A program made the translations under genes and the position numbers. The notes beneath the pieces are model-generated. The model saw only the letters and a program-made list of their open reading frames with translations, was not told where the DNA came from and did no database searches. A stretch of DNA of 64,000 bases from Clostridiales bacterium (GTDB lineage Bacteria; Bacillota; Clostridia; Christensenellales; Borkfalkiaceae), in NCBI GenBank assembly GCA_015055655.1, contig SVHW01000007.1, forward strand, positions 1 to 64,000, read 5' to 3'. Position 1 is the first letter of the stretch; each line of letters starts with the position of its first letter. This document shows positions 1-7,916 of this stretch, one piece after another.

Positions 1-52
1 AAATCCCTCCGCCTGCGCCAAAAAACGACGTACCCTTGGTGCGGCGTTTTTT
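1..52. repeat. Terminator-bearing direct repeat, copy 1
   Basis: A 52-nt sequence recurs identically at 168-219. Its right part folds as an imperfect hairpin (AAAAAACG arm, CGTACC/GGTGCG inner arm, CGTTTTTT arm) ending in a T run, so it resembles an intrinsic terminator for plus-strand transcription entering from outside the window. The identity includes about 20 nt left of the hairpin, so this is a mobile or recombined intergenic element and not two independent terminators. Confidence 0.75.
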
Positions 53-167
53 TGGTTTAGAGGGCAGCACGGTTCCCCGAATTATCGGGGGTTCGCGCGA
101 CGAGCGAAAAGCGACTTGCCCTCTTTTTTCCGTTGCTTTGGTGAGCGAGGAAGCTTTGGCTTTGCCA
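53..167. other. Hairpin-rich spacer between the two repeat copies
   Basis: No convincing coding region; the 62-residue ORF across it is a by-product of the repeat. AGAGGGCA near 59-66 pairs with TGCCCTCT near 117-124, which is followed by a T run. Inside is a CCCCGA-ATTA-TCGGGG hairpin. The whole could be a small structured transcript closed by a terminator stem, or another copy-type intergenic element. No known RNA family was recognised. Confidence 0.4.
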
Positions 168-219
168 AAATCCCTCCGCCTGCGCCAAAAAACGACGTAC
201 CCTTGGTGCGGCGTTTTTT
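168..219. repeat. Terminator-bearing direct repeat, copy 2
   Basis: Identical over 52 nt to positions 1-52 and carrying the same hairpin and T run. It ends one base before the -35 box of the promoter for the Fe-S gene, so it insulates that gene from upstream transcription. Confidence 0.75.
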
Positions 220-220
220 A

Positions 221-249
221 TTGATTTTTGCAATGAGTTATGCTATAAT
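221..249 (+). promoter_or_regulatory. Sigma-A promoter of the QueG-like gene
   Basis: TTGATT (221-226), 17-bp spacer, TATAAT (244-249). A start seven bases beyond the -10 box falls at about 256, the A of the ATG. No Shine-Dalgarno sequence lies before the gene, so a leaderless mRNA is predicted. Confidence 0.75.
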
Positions 250-255
250 ATCGTT

Positions 256-945
256 ATGGAACAGTTACAAATACAAAAACTTCAACAAGAATTGAAAACG
301 ATTGCATACGATTTGGGCGCAGACGTCGTCGGTTTTTGCGCGCTTGACAATCAAACCGCGAAAATCGCCCCTCAATTAAACTATGCAATATCCATCGGTG
401 TGAAATTATCCGACGCGGTGCTTTCCACCATCGAAGACGCCCCCTCTTTCGTCTATTTTCAACATTACCGCACGGCAAACGCGTTGATTGACAATATCGC
501 CTTCCGCCTTGCCAGACAAATAGAAAAGTACGGGTTTTCTGCGTTACCTATCGCCGCCAGCCAAAGTCAGGGCAAAAACAACCCCTACCGCGGTGTAATT
601 CCGCATAAAACCGTCGCCGTCTTATCCGGGCTTGGTTACGTGGGAAAAAGCGGTTTGTTTTTGACGGAAAAATACGGCAGCAAGGTACGTCTTGGCACTA
701 TTTTGACCAATTTGCCTTTGCAACGCGAATTGCCTATCCTCGAAAACGGGTGCAAAGACTGTACGATTTGCGCAAAAGCCTGCCCTGCCGGGGCGATTTT
801 TGGACAACCCCCGACAAAGGACGGCGAACGCAATATCGACCCTGAAAAATGCTCTAAATACATGAAAGAGCATTTCCAAGACGTGGGACGTGGTAGCGTA
901 TGCGGCATCTGCATTAAGGTTTGTCCTAAAAATCAACTTTCTTAA
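256..945 (+). CDS. QueG-like 4Fe-4S double-cluster protein
   Basis: A 229-residue protein of the epoxyqueuosine-reductase-like ferredoxin group. Its central part (GLGYVGKSGLFLT, about residues 120-132) matches the conserved core of that family. Two iron-sulfur motifs follow: C166-x2-C-x2-C-x3-CP, and CGICIKVCP from C216, with an extra Cys near 199. It is clearly shorter than true QueG (usually 300-380 residues) and lacks QueG's C-terminal repeats, so it is more likely a related cytosolic electron-transfer or reductase protein than the tRNA queuosine enzyme. It is monocistronic, with its own promoter and terminator. The start is fixed by the promoter and the absence of an earlier in-frame start. 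Confidence 0.85.
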   Translation: MEQLQIQKLQQELKTIAYDLGADVVGFCALDNQTAKIAPQLNYAISIGVKLSDAVLSTIEDAPSFVYFQHYRTANALIDNIAFRLARQIEKYGFSALPIAASQSQGKNNPYRGVIPHKTVAVLSGLGYVGKSGLFLTEKYGSKVRLGTILTNLPLQRELPILENGCKDCTICAKACPAGAIFGQPPTKDGERNIDPEKCSKYMKEHFQDVGRGSVCGICIKVCPKNQLS

Positions 946-961
946 TAATTTTTACAAAACG

Positions 962-986
962 GCTATTCAAATGAATAGCTTTTTTT
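962..986 (+). terminator. Intrinsic terminator of the QueG-like gene
   Basis: GCTATTC-AAAT-GAATAGC perfect 7-bp hairpin followed by seven T residues, 16 nt after the stop codon. A TATAAT box for the next gene lies at 999-1004, just beyond the T run, without a good -35 hexamer. Confidence 0.85.
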
Positions 987-1036
987 ATTTTCGAGTGCTA
1001 TAATATCTCTTGGATTTTCACAAAGGAGGAACGAAT

Positions 1037-2197
1037 ATGCACAGCGCAACGAAAAAACACGAATCGCACCGACATCATATTTTTTCTTCCGTGTGCCAAC
1101 ACGCGCTTGGGTTTGTAAAGAAAAACGCCGTTTTATGCATCGCAACCGTTGCCGCTATCGTCACCTGTTGTATCGTGCCGCCCGACAGCAAATACCTTGC
1201 GTATTTCGATTGGAAAACGTTGACTTGCCTGTTTTGCGTACTTGCCGTCGTGTGCGCTTTGCGCAATATACGCTTTTTTACCTTTTTAGCAAGAAAAATC
1301 GTGTCCGTATTCAAAAATACACGCGCAAGTATCCTCGCCCTTGTGTATATCACTTTCTTGGGTTCGATGCTTATCGCCAACGATATGGCGCTTTTGACCT
1401 TTTTACCCCTTGGGTATTTCGTCCTTTCTTCCACGGGCAAACAAAAATATATGGCGTTTACCTTTATTATGCAAAACGTCGCCGCCAACCTCGGCGGTAT
1501 GCTAACGCCCTTTGGAAATCCACAAAATTTGTACTTATACACCAAATTTAACATACCCACGGGCGCGTTCGTCGCAACCATGCTCCCCCCGTTTTGCATT
1601 TCTGTGGCGCTCATCACCCTTTGTTGTATGTTCGTAAAAAAAGAACCGCTTGCTTTAGAAGAAGAAAAAATCGTCTTGCCTAAGGTGAAAACGGTTATCT
1701 ATTTACTGCTCTTCGCGCTGTCGATTATTATCGTCTTTCGCGTAATCCCGTTTTGGATTGGCCTTATCGTCATCCCTATTTTCCTTTTATTTATGGATAG
1801 AAACGCCTTGCAAAAAGTAGATTACGGATTGCTGTTAACCTTCGTGATGTTTTTCATTTTTTCGGGGAACATGGCGCGCATCCCTGCCGTACAATCGCTG
1901 TTTGGCTCGCTTATGGCAAAAAATCCGTTGCTCGTTTCCGTGCTTTCTTGCCAAATCATCAGCAACGTTCCCTCCGCCATTTTATTGTCACAATTTACAA
2001 CCAATTGGCGCGCGCTGCTCGTTGGCGTCAATATCGGCGGCGTGGGCACGTTGATTTCTTCCCTTGCCTCTCTGATTACTTTTAGAGAGTACACCTCTAA
2101 AACGAACGGGAGCGCCGGAAAATATATCCTTCTGTTTTCCGCGTTTAATTTCGCGTTTTTGGGCGTTTTGACCGTCGTGGAATATTTCCTCGTTTAA
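1037..2197 (+). CDS. SLC13/ArsB-type anion permease
   Basis: Integral membrane transporter of the ion-transporter superfamily that includes ArsB, NhaD and SLC13/CitMHS. About ten hydrophobic segments are visible. The motif TPFGNPQNL in the middle and NVPSAILLS near the C-terminus are the paired re-entrant-loop signatures of this superfamily. The substrate (dicarboxylate, citrate, sulfate or another anion) cannot be told from sequence. The ORF track begins at 1010, but an AAAGGAGG ribosome-binding site at 1022-1029 sits 7 nt before the ATG at 1037, which is taken as the start (386 residues). It is alone on the plus strand and converges with the minus-strand arginine cluster. Confidence 0.88.
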   Translation: MHSATKKHESHRHHIFSSVCQHALGFVKKNAVLCIATVAAIVTCCIVPPDSKYLAYFDWKTLTCLFCVLAVVCALRNIRFFTFLARKIVSVFKNTRASILALVYITFLGSMLIANDMALLTFLPLGYFVLSSTGKQKYMAFTFIMQNVAANLGGMLTPFGNPQNLYLYTKFNIPTGAFVATMLPPFCISVALITLCCMFVKKEPLALEEEKIVLPKVKTVIYLLLFALSIIIVFRVIPFWIGLIVIPIFLLFMDRNALQKVDYGLLLTFVMFFIFSGNMARIPAVQSLFGSLMAKNPLLVSVLSCQIISNVPSAILLSQFTTNWRALLVGVNIGGVGTLISSLASLITFREYTSKTNGSAGKYILLFSAFNFAFLGVLTVVEYFLV

Positions 2198-2212
2198 CGT
2201 ATCGATTCGATA

Positions 2213-2243
2213 ATAAAAGCCACTCTTGCGAGTGGCTTTTTAT
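2213..2243. terminator. Bidirectional terminator between convergent genes
   Basis: AAAAGCCACTC-TTGC-GAGTGGCTTTT, an 11-bp stem with A/T runs on both sides. It serves both the plus-strand permease and the minus-strand arginine/DUF1653 transcript. Confidence 0.9.
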
Positions 2244-2248
2244 TTTCC

Positions 2249-2461
2249 TTATTCTTCGATATACGTAAAACGCTGAAAGATTTTTCCGTCCCGTTCTATC
2301 TTTTCGTCCCACATACTTGCAGGGCGTACCCATACCTTATTATCTCCGTATAACGCCCGATACACCACCATTTCTTCCCCCGTTTCCGAGTGGTATGCCA
2401 GCGACAATACTTCGTATTCTCCGCCTTTAAAATGGCGATATTTGCCCAATTTTACACTCAT
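2249..2461 (-). CDS. DUF1653 domain protein
   Basis: A 70-residue single-domain protein. The sequence from GKYRHFKGGEYEVL through VVYRALYG to WVRPASMW and FTYIEE matches the DUF1653 family, small beta-rich proteins of unknown biochemical function common in Bacillota and Proteobacteria. The start overlaps the stop of the upstream epimerase gene by four bases (ATGA), so translation is coupled and it is the last gene of the cluster. No catalytic residues can be named. Confidence 0.88.
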   Translation of the reverse strand: MSVKLGKYRHFKGGEYEVLSLAYHSETGEEMVVYRALYGDNKVWVRPASMWDEKIERDGKIFQRFTYIEE

Positions 2462-3306
2462 AAATAGGTAATCGTCCTTACGAGTCTTTTATTGGAATTG
2501 CCTTCCACCTTGACAACGCCGTCTTTTTGGGAAAATTCCTTATCGGGAAGGGCTGCGTAATCGGGAAGATTCGTCCAAGGTTCGATACAAATATATTTCG
2601 CCTCGTCTTGACGCCAAAGCAAGAGATTGGAAAAACCGTCGAACGTAACGCGCGCAATCGGTTTACCCCCTTTACGTACCAACTTTACACCACGCGAACG
2701 CACGTCTTTGAAGATAAGCGTATCGCCGTTTTGTAAAAAATCGATAGGCAAAGGCAAGGGTTTGCCGTTGCCGTATTTTTGCGTTTTTCCCGTTAAATAG
2801 CCACCGTCGTCGTGGTAATAGTGCGTGAGGTCTTCTTCGTCGTCAAACTCGATTTCATACCCGTCCACGTCCGTATCAAGCGCGAACGATTCGTGTCCGC
2901 CGCACGCAAAATACAACGCTTTCTTGGCAGGATTTTGCACGTCGTATTCGATAAAAAGCGTCGTATCTGCAACGCGATAGGTGACGCTGAAAACGAAATC
3001 GTACGGGTATACCCGTTTCGTTTCTTCATTGGAAGAAATAGAAAAGGTGAAAAAGTCTTCGCCGCTATCAACAAGCGTAAACGGCATACGTTTTGCAAAG
3101 CCGTGCGCTTTGATGGGATACGTCTTCCCATCCACCGTCACGCCAAAATGCCCGCAAACGGGAAAGAGCAAGGGTGCGTGTCCAGCCCACTCCCCCGTAG
3201 GGTTCTGCCAAAGGCGTTCTTTGCCGTCTACGACGACGCTGATAACCTCTGCGCCAAAATCGGTGACGGTGACGGATATTTTTTCGTTTTTAATCGTATA
3301 ATCCAT
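2458..3306 (-). CDS. Aldose 1-epimerase family protein (LacX-like)
   Basis: A 282-residue GalM/LacX-like beta-sandwich protein. Family features are the N-terminal TDFGAEVISVVVDG strand pair, LLFPVCGHFG, KAHGFAKRMPF with a conserved His, ACGGHESFAL, and the C-terminal LLLWRQDEAKYICIEPW. The family interconverts alpha and beta anomers of aldoses or hexose 6-phosphates; the substrate is not identifiable here. It lies 15 nt downstream of argF and is coupled to the DUF1653 gene, so it is probably read from the arginine operon, although no metabolic link is evident. Confidence 0.87.
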   Translation of the reverse strand: MDYTIKNEKISVTVTDFGAEVISVVVDGKERLWQNPTGEWAGHAPLLFPVCGHFGVTVDGKTYPIKAHGFAKRMPFTLVDSGEDFFTFSISSNEETKRVYPYDFVFSVTYRVADTTLFIEYDVQNPAKKALYFACGGHESFALDTDVDGYEIEFDDEEDLTHYYHDDGGYLTGKTQKYGNGKPLPLPIDFLQNGDTLIFKDVRSRGVKLVRKGGKPIARVTFDGFSNLLLWRQDEAKYICIEPWTNLPDYAALPDKEFSQKDGVVKVEGNSNKRLVRTITYL

Positions 3307-3321
3307 ACCTGCTACCCCGAT

Positions 3322-4227
3322 TTATTTCCCAAGGCACATTACGAGCACCGCTTTTTGCGCGTGCAATCTGTTTTCTGCCTCTTCGAAGATTTCGCTTGCG
3401 TGCGCCTCGAAAACTTCTGCCGTGATTTCTTCTTCTCTATGCGCGGGCAAGCAATGAAGCACCATTGCGTCTTTTTTCGCTACGCTCATCACGTCTGCAT
3501 TGATTTGATAGCCGGCAAAAATCTTCTTCCTTTCTTCCGCTTCGCTCTCTTGCCCCATCGACGCCCAAACGTCGGTGTACAAAACGTCTGCGTCTTTTGC
3601 CGCTTCTTTGACGTCCGTCGTGCAGGTGAATTTGCCGTTTTCTTTCGCCCAAGCCATAATTTCCGCGTCCGGTTCGTAACCCTTAGGACAAGCCACGGAC
3701 ACTTCCATACCCATCTTGATACCGCCTACGATAAGCGAGTTGGTCATATTATTGCCGTCGCCGATATAGCAAAGTTTGTTGCCAGAAAGCGCGCCTTTGC
3801 GTTCTCTAATCGTCATTAAATCGGCAAGCACTTGGCAAGGGTGACAATAATCGGTGAGTCCGTTGATGATGGGAATAGAGCCGTACGTTGCCAAATCCTC
3901 CACTTCCTTTTGCGCAAACGTACGTATCATAATACCGTCTAAATAACGGGAAAGTACGCGCGCCGTATCTTCTACCGGTTCTCCCCTGCCGATTTGTAAA
4001 TCGCGCGCGCTTAAAAAGAGCGCGCTGCCGCCCAAGTCGTACATACCCACCTCGAAAGAAACACGCGTGCGGGTGGACGATTTGGAGAAAATCATACCCA
4101 ACGTCTTGCCTTTCAAAAGGTGGTGCTGCATACCGTTTTTCTTTTCGAATTTTAATTGGTCGGCAAGATTGAGAATTTCGTTTATCTCCTTTGTCGACAA
4201 ATCCATCAATTTTAATAAATGCTTCAT
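3322..4227 (-). CDS. argF: Ornithine carbamoyltransferase
   Basis: Transfers the carbamoyl group of carbamoyl phosphate to ornithine to give citrulline (arginine biosynthesis, cytosol). The 301-residue length is normal. STRTR at residues 51-55 and HPCQ at 129-132 bind carbamoyl phosphate; WASMGQE at 221-227 and HCLPAHR at 258-264 are the ornithine-side and catalytic motifs. The start codon overlaps the argD stop by four bases (ATGA). Because the gene sits in a full biosynthetic operon and no arginine deiminase is nearby, the anabolic role is favoured over a catabolic OTC. Confidence 0.97.
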   Translation of the reverse strand: MKHLLKLMDLSTKEINEILNLADQLKFEKKNGMQHHLLKGKTLGMIFSKSSTRTRVSFEVGMYDLGGSALFLSARDLQIGRGEPVEDTARVLSRYLDGIMIRTFAQKEVEDLATYGSIPIINGLTDYCHPCQVLADLMTIRERKGALSGNKLCYIGDGNNMTNSLIVGGIKMGMEVSVACPKGYEPDAEIMAWAKENGKFTCTTDVKEAAKDADVLYTDVWASMGQESEAEERKKIFAGYQINADVMSVAKKDAMVLHCLPAHREEEITAEVFEAHASEIFEEAENRLHAQKAVLVMCLGK

Positions 4228-5387
4228 TGTTCTATTACTTCCTTTAAGATTGCTATTGCTTTTTTCAACTGTTCAAAAGGGATATTCAGGGCAGGGAGCA
4301 AACGTACTTTGTGCTTTGCCTTGATAACGAGCACGCCCTTTTCCATACACTCGTTTACGATTTGCGTGGCGTCCTTTTCCGTTTCCACACCAATCATCAA
4401 ACCCATACCCGATACGCTTTTGACACCTTTTGTGTTTTGCAATTCGGTAAAAATATACTCGCTCTTTTCACGTACCGCTTGCAAAAGCGTTTCGTCCATA
4501 CGTTCGATGACGCTAAGCGCGCCTGCCGCGCATACGGGATTGCCGCCAAACGTCGTGCCGTTAAGCCCCGGCGTGAACAAATCCTGCACTTTCTCGCCCA
4601 GCATCGTCGCGCCAATGGGAAGCCCGCCGCCTAAGCCTTTTGCCGTCGTCACAACGTCGGGCTTGACGCCGTAGCGCATATACGCGTACAACGCGCCCGT
4701 TCTGCCGTTGCCCGTTTGCACTTCGTCTATCATCAGCAACATATTTTCTTCTTCACAAAGCTTGGCAACCGCCGTAACGTACTCTTTATCCAGCGCCGTG
4801 ACGCCGCCTTCGCCTTGTACGAGTTCCATAAACACGCCGCAACATTTATGCGTTTTGACAAGCGTTTGCAGTTCTTCAAAATCGTTTGGCGTGGCGTGCA
4901 CGAACCCGTCCGTCATCGGCGTAAAATGCTGGTGAAAAACGTCTTGTCCCGTTGCGGAAAGCGTCGTTATCGTACGGCCGTGGAAACTGTTTTTTAAGGT
5001 GATTATCGTGTAATACTCTGCTCCCTTATTGTCTGCGCCGTACTTTCTTGCCGTCTTAATTGCACACTCGTTAGCTTCCGCGCCTGAATTGGAGAAAAAT
5101 ACCTTTTTCATCCCCGTCTTTTCGCAAAGCTTTTGCGCAAGCAACGCGCAAGGTTCGCTGTAATATAAATTAGACGTATGCTGAATTTTATCCAGCTGAG
5201 AAATCACCGCTTCCTTCCAAATATCGTCGCCTATCCCGAACGAATTGACGGCGATACCCGTGCCTAAATCGATATATTCCTTGCCCGTATCGTCCGTGAT
5301 TACAGAGCCTTTACCGCCCGTTAAACACACGTTGAAACGCGCGTACGTGTTGGCGATATATTGTTTGTCAATTTGTTTAATATCCAT
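4224..5387 (-). CDS. argD: Acetylornithine aminotransferase
   Basis: Class III PLP aminotransferase (387 residues) that makes N-acetylornithine from N-acetylglutamate semialdehyde with glutamate as amino donor. Visible motifs are the N-terminal GTGIAVNSFG, the PLP-phosphate/ring region SNSGAEANECAIK, MIDEVQTGNGRTG with the pyridine-binding Asp, and the Schiff-base Lys in TTAKGLGGGLPIG. It lies between argB (across a 328-bp repeat-filled gap) and argF (four-base overlap). The gap may cause partial termination or RNA processing between the two halves of the operon. Confidence 0.96.
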   Translation of the reverse strand: MDIKQIDKQYIANTYARFNVCLTGGKGSVITDDTGKEYIDLGTGIAVNSFGIGDDIWKEAVISQLDKIQHTSNLYYSEPCALLAQKLCEKTGMKKVFFSNSGAEANECAIKTARKYGADNKGAEYYTIITLKNSFHGRTITTLSATGQDVFHQHFTPMTDGFVHATPNDFEELQTLVKTHKCCGVFMELVQGEGGVTALDKEYVTAVAKLCEEENMLLMIDEVQTGNGRTGALYAYMRYGVKPDVVTTAKGLGGGLPIGATMLGEKVQDLFTPGLNGTTFGGNPVCAAGALSVIERMDETLLQAVREKSEYIFTELQNTKGVKSVSGMGLMIGVETEKDATQIVNECMEKGVLVIKAKHKVRLLPALNIPFEQLKKAIAILKEVIEQ

Positions 5388-5425
5388 AATTCTTTCCTAA
5401 AATATTTGCCTAATATGAAAACCAA

Positions 5426-5473
5426 AACGGCAAGTTGCCGTTATCTTTTTACCCTATATGAATATAGGGTAAA
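5426..5473. repeat. Two perfect hairpins in the argB-argD gap
   Basis: AACGGCAA-G-TTGCCGTT (5426-5442) and TTTACCCTATAT-GA-ATATAGGGTAAA (5448-5473), separated by five bases. The right arm of the second hairpin contains the first bases of the 34-nt direct repeat that starts at 5467. They may act as a weak terminator or processing site before argD. Confidence 0.7.
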
Positions 5474-5592
5474 CGGCGTAGATACGAGCAAGACAAGGCG
5501 TACGCGGATTGCCCGACGGGACGTTTACTTTCCGTAAACGAGCAAGAGCAAACGTAAGTATAACGCCGTATTACAAATAAAATATTGCCTTT
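5467..5592. repeat. Tandem intergenic element, unit A
   Basis: First of two tandem units with a 126-bp period. The first 34 bases (GGGTAAACGGCGTAGATACG and onward) are identical to 5593-5626. Beyond that the units diverge but keep GGGACG, a short hairpin (GTTTAC/GTAAAC here) and a CGAGC-rich tail. No coding potential is seen. Confidence 0.75.
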
Positions 5593-5715
5593 GGGTAAAC
5601 GGCGTAGATACGAGCAAGACAAGGCGCGCGAGCATTTTTCAAAGGGACGCGTACAAGGCGTACGCGAGCGAGAAAAGCGGAGCGCAACGCAGTATTGCGA
5701 CGTATATACGTCGTT
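5593..5715. repeat. Tandem intergenic element, unit B
   Basis: Second unit, abutting the argB stop codon. It shares 34 identical leading bases with unit A and has the matching hairpin with changed but still pairing bases (GCGTAC/GTACGC). Paired changes in the stem suggest the fold is what is maintained, as RNA or as extruded DNA. Confidence 0.75.
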
Positions 5716-6582
5716 TTAGATATGGTTACCTGAAACGAACATCGTCCCAATCCCCTCATCCGTCAACGTTTCGATAAGGATAGAGTGCGGAACGCGTCCG
5801 TCGATAATGAATACTTTTTTCACCCCACGGCGAATCGCTTCGATACAGCAATTTACTTTGGGAATCATACCGCCGCTGATAACGCCGTCACGGACGAGTT
5901 TCATTACGTCCGAAACGTAAACCTTGGGAATAAGCGTTGTCGGGTCGTCTTTGTCACGGAGCAAACCGACGATATCCGTCATGGAAATCAAGCTTTCCGC
6001 TTTCAGCTCACCTGCAAGACGCGCGGCAACCGTATCCGCGTTGATGTTGTACACGTTGCCCTCCTCGTCGTAACCGACGGTGGATACAACGGGGATATAC
6101 CCTTTATCGAGCACGTCTAAAACGGGCGCAACGTTGACGTCTGTTACTTCGCCTACGAACCCTAATCTTTCGTCCACTTTCTTGGCGCGTATCATATGCC
6201 CGTCGATGCCGCAAAGCCCTATCGCTTTGCCCCCTTTATTTTGCAACAAGTTGACCAAGTTTTTATTTACTTTACCCGCCAACACCATTTGCACGACGTC
6301 TACCGTTTCTTTGTCCGTTACCCTAAGTCCGTCAACAAATTCCGATTTTTTGCCGATTTTGGAAAGCGTTTCCGTGATTTCCGGACCGCCGCCGTGTACG
6401 AGCACTACTTTTACGCCAACCAACGACAAAAGCACGATATCTCCCATTACCGCTTCTTTCAGGTCATCGTTTATCATCGCGTTTCCGCCGTATTTTACCA
6501 CGACGATTTTATCGTTATATTTTTGAATATAGGGAAGCGCTTGAATAAGGATATGCGCTCTTTCTTCACTCGTTAAATTCAT
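5716..6582 (-). CDS. argB: Acetylglutamate kinase
   Basis: Phosphorylates N-acetylglutamate, the committed second step of the acetyl-ornithine pathway. The 288-residue amino-acid-kinase fold shows VVKYGGNAM at the N-terminus, VLVHGGGPEI for substrate/phosphate binding, NINADTVAARLA and GGMIPKVNCC near the ATP site. An N-terminal helix (ERAHILIQALPYIQKYNDK) of the kind found in arginine-sensitive hexameric enzymes is present, so feedback inhibition by arginine is plausible but inferred. AAGGAG precedes the ATG. It follows argJ after a 106-bp gap that contains a dispersed repeat. Confidence 0.97.
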   Translation of the reverse strand: MNLTSEERAHILIQALPYIQKYNDKIVVVKYGGNAMINDDLKEAVMGDIVLLSLVGVKVVLVHGGGPEITETLSKIGKKSEFVDGLRVTDKETVDVVQMVLAGKVNKNLVNLLQNKGGKAIGLCGIDGHMIRAKKVDERLGFVGEVTDVNVAPVLDVLDKGYIPVVSTVGYDEEGNVYNINADTVAARLAGELKAESLISMTDIVGLLRDKDDPTTLIPKVYVSDVMKLVRDGVISGGMIPKVNCCIEAIRRGVKKVFIIDGRVPHSILIETLTDEGIGTMFVSGNHI

Positions 6583-6644
6583 AATTATCTCCTTATAAAA
6601 GGTATGTTTACTTCGTTATTCTATCGACGATACCATTACCGTTT

Positions 6645-6685
6645 AGCGATACCGAAAGATAGAAAGATTAGGGGCGGCGATTCAC
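6645..6685. repeat. Dispersed stop-codon-adjacent repeat, copy 1
   Basis: A sequence beginning AGCGATACCGAAAGATAGAA and running into GGGGCGG and TTCAC is closely matched at 39571-39612. Both copies lie at the 3' end of a minus-strand gene (argJ here, ligA there). Similarity extends more weakly to the left, to about 6630. Confidence 0.7.
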
Positions 6686-6688
6686 CGT

Positions 6689-7903
6689 TTAGGTGCGGTA
6701 GTCGCCGTTAATCTTAACGTAATCGTACGTCAAATCGCAACCCCAAGCCGTCGCTTCGCCCACGCCGTCGTTTAAGGAAACGAGAATTTCAATCTCCGCT
6801 TCTAACAAAATTTCTTTGGCGATTTCTTCCGAGAAGGGCACGCCCGCGCCGTCCTTACAAACGAGGATTGTCCCCTTTGCCGAACGGAAGGATACGTCTA
6901 CTTTATTGACGTCTACGTCCGCGCCGCTATATCCAATCGCGCAAAGCACGCGCCCCCAGTTGGCGTCCGAGCCAAACATTGCAGCCTTAACAAGCGAAGA
7001 ACAAATCACCGATTTTGCCACTACTTTGGCAAGCGTTTCGTCTTTTGCCCCGTCTACCTTGCACTCTAAAAGTTTCGTTGCGCCCTCGCCGTCGCCTGCT
7101 ATTTTACGGCACAAGTTTTGCGTAACTGCCGCAAGCGCCTTGGTAAAGGCGAAATAATCTTCGTTTTCGCAAACGATTTCGTTATTTTCAGCCAAGCCGT
7201 TCGCCATAATCGATAACATATCGTTGGTGGACGTGTCGCCGTCTACGCTGACCATATTAAACGAGTCCTTCACGTCGTCGGAAAGTGCTTTTTGTAACAT
7301 TTTCGGCGAAATTTTGCAATCCGTCGTGACGAATACGAGCATCGTTGCCATATTGGGGTGAATCATACCGCTGCCCTTGGCAATACCGCCGATACGGCAG
7401 GTTTTTCCGCCCACCTCAAATTCGAAAGCGATTTCCTTAGCTTTCGTATCCGTCGTCATAATGCCTTCGCAAGCGTACGCGCTGTAATCGCCAAGCCCTT
7501 TTACAAGCGAGGGAATCCCATTGGCAATGGGCGTAATATCCAACGGTTGTCCAATAACGCCCGTCGACGCAATGATGACGTCGTCTGCCGCAATACCCAT
7601 TTCTTTAGCCAAAAGCTGACACGTCTTTTCCGCAATCTCTACGCCGTTGGCGTTGCAAGTATTTGCGTTGCCGCTATTGCAAATCATCGCTTGCGCTTTG
7701 CCGTTTTCAATATTCTTTTTCGTGACGTAAATGGGCGCGCCTTTTACTAAATTGGTGGTGTATACCGCCGCCGCGCTTGCGATAACCTCGCTGTAAATAA
7801 GCGATAAATCACGTTTCGTTTTATTCTTACGGATACCGCAATGAACGCCGTTTGCCGTAAAGCCTTTTGCGGCGCATACGCCGCCTTGTATTTCTTTTAT
7901 CAT
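6689..7903 (-). CDS. argJ: Bifunctional ornithine acetyltransferase / N-acetylglutamate synthase
   Basis: ArgJ moves the acetyl group from acetylornithine to glutamate (cyclic pathway), and bifunctional forms also use acetyl-CoA. The 404-residue precursor self-cleaves before a nucleophilic Thr: the motif KGSGMIHPNMATMLVFVTTD places cleavage between Ala186 and Thr187, giving alpha and beta chains. Other family features are STGVIGQPL and the C-terminal GCDLTYDYVKINGDYRT. No argA or argE is in the operon, which fits a cyclic pathway. It follows argC after 13 nt. Confidence 0.97.
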   Translation of the reverse strand: MIKEIQGGVCAAKGFTANGVHCGIRKNKTKRDLSLIYSEVIASAAAVYTTNLVKGAPIYVTKKNIENGKAQAMICNSGNANTCNANGVEIAEKTCQLLAKEMGIAADDVIIASTGVIGQPLDITPIANGIPSLVKGLGDYSAYACEGIMTTDTKAKEIAFEFEVGGKTCRIGGIAKGSGMIHPNMATMLVFVTTDCKISPKMLQKALSDDVKDSFNMVSVDGDTSTNDMLSIMANGLAENNEIVCENEDYFAFTKALAAVTQNLCRKIAGDGEGATKLLECKVDGAKDETLAKVVAKSVICSSLVKAAMFGSDANWGRVLCAIGYSGADVDVNKVDVSFRSAKGTILVCKDGAGVPFSEEIAKEILLEAEIEILVSLNDGVGEATAWGCDLTYDYVKINGDYRT

Positions 7904-7916
7904 AACTTTTTCCTAC

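Noticed and set aside
256-945. True epoxyqueuosine reductase QueG
   Set aside because: The protein is about 100 residues shorter than QueG and has only the dicluster core, so only a QueG-like label is given.
2812-3819. 335-residue plus-strand ORF opposite the epimerase and argF
   Set aside because: Spans the boundary of two well-identified minus-strand genes and has Phe/Arg/Val-rich shadow composition.
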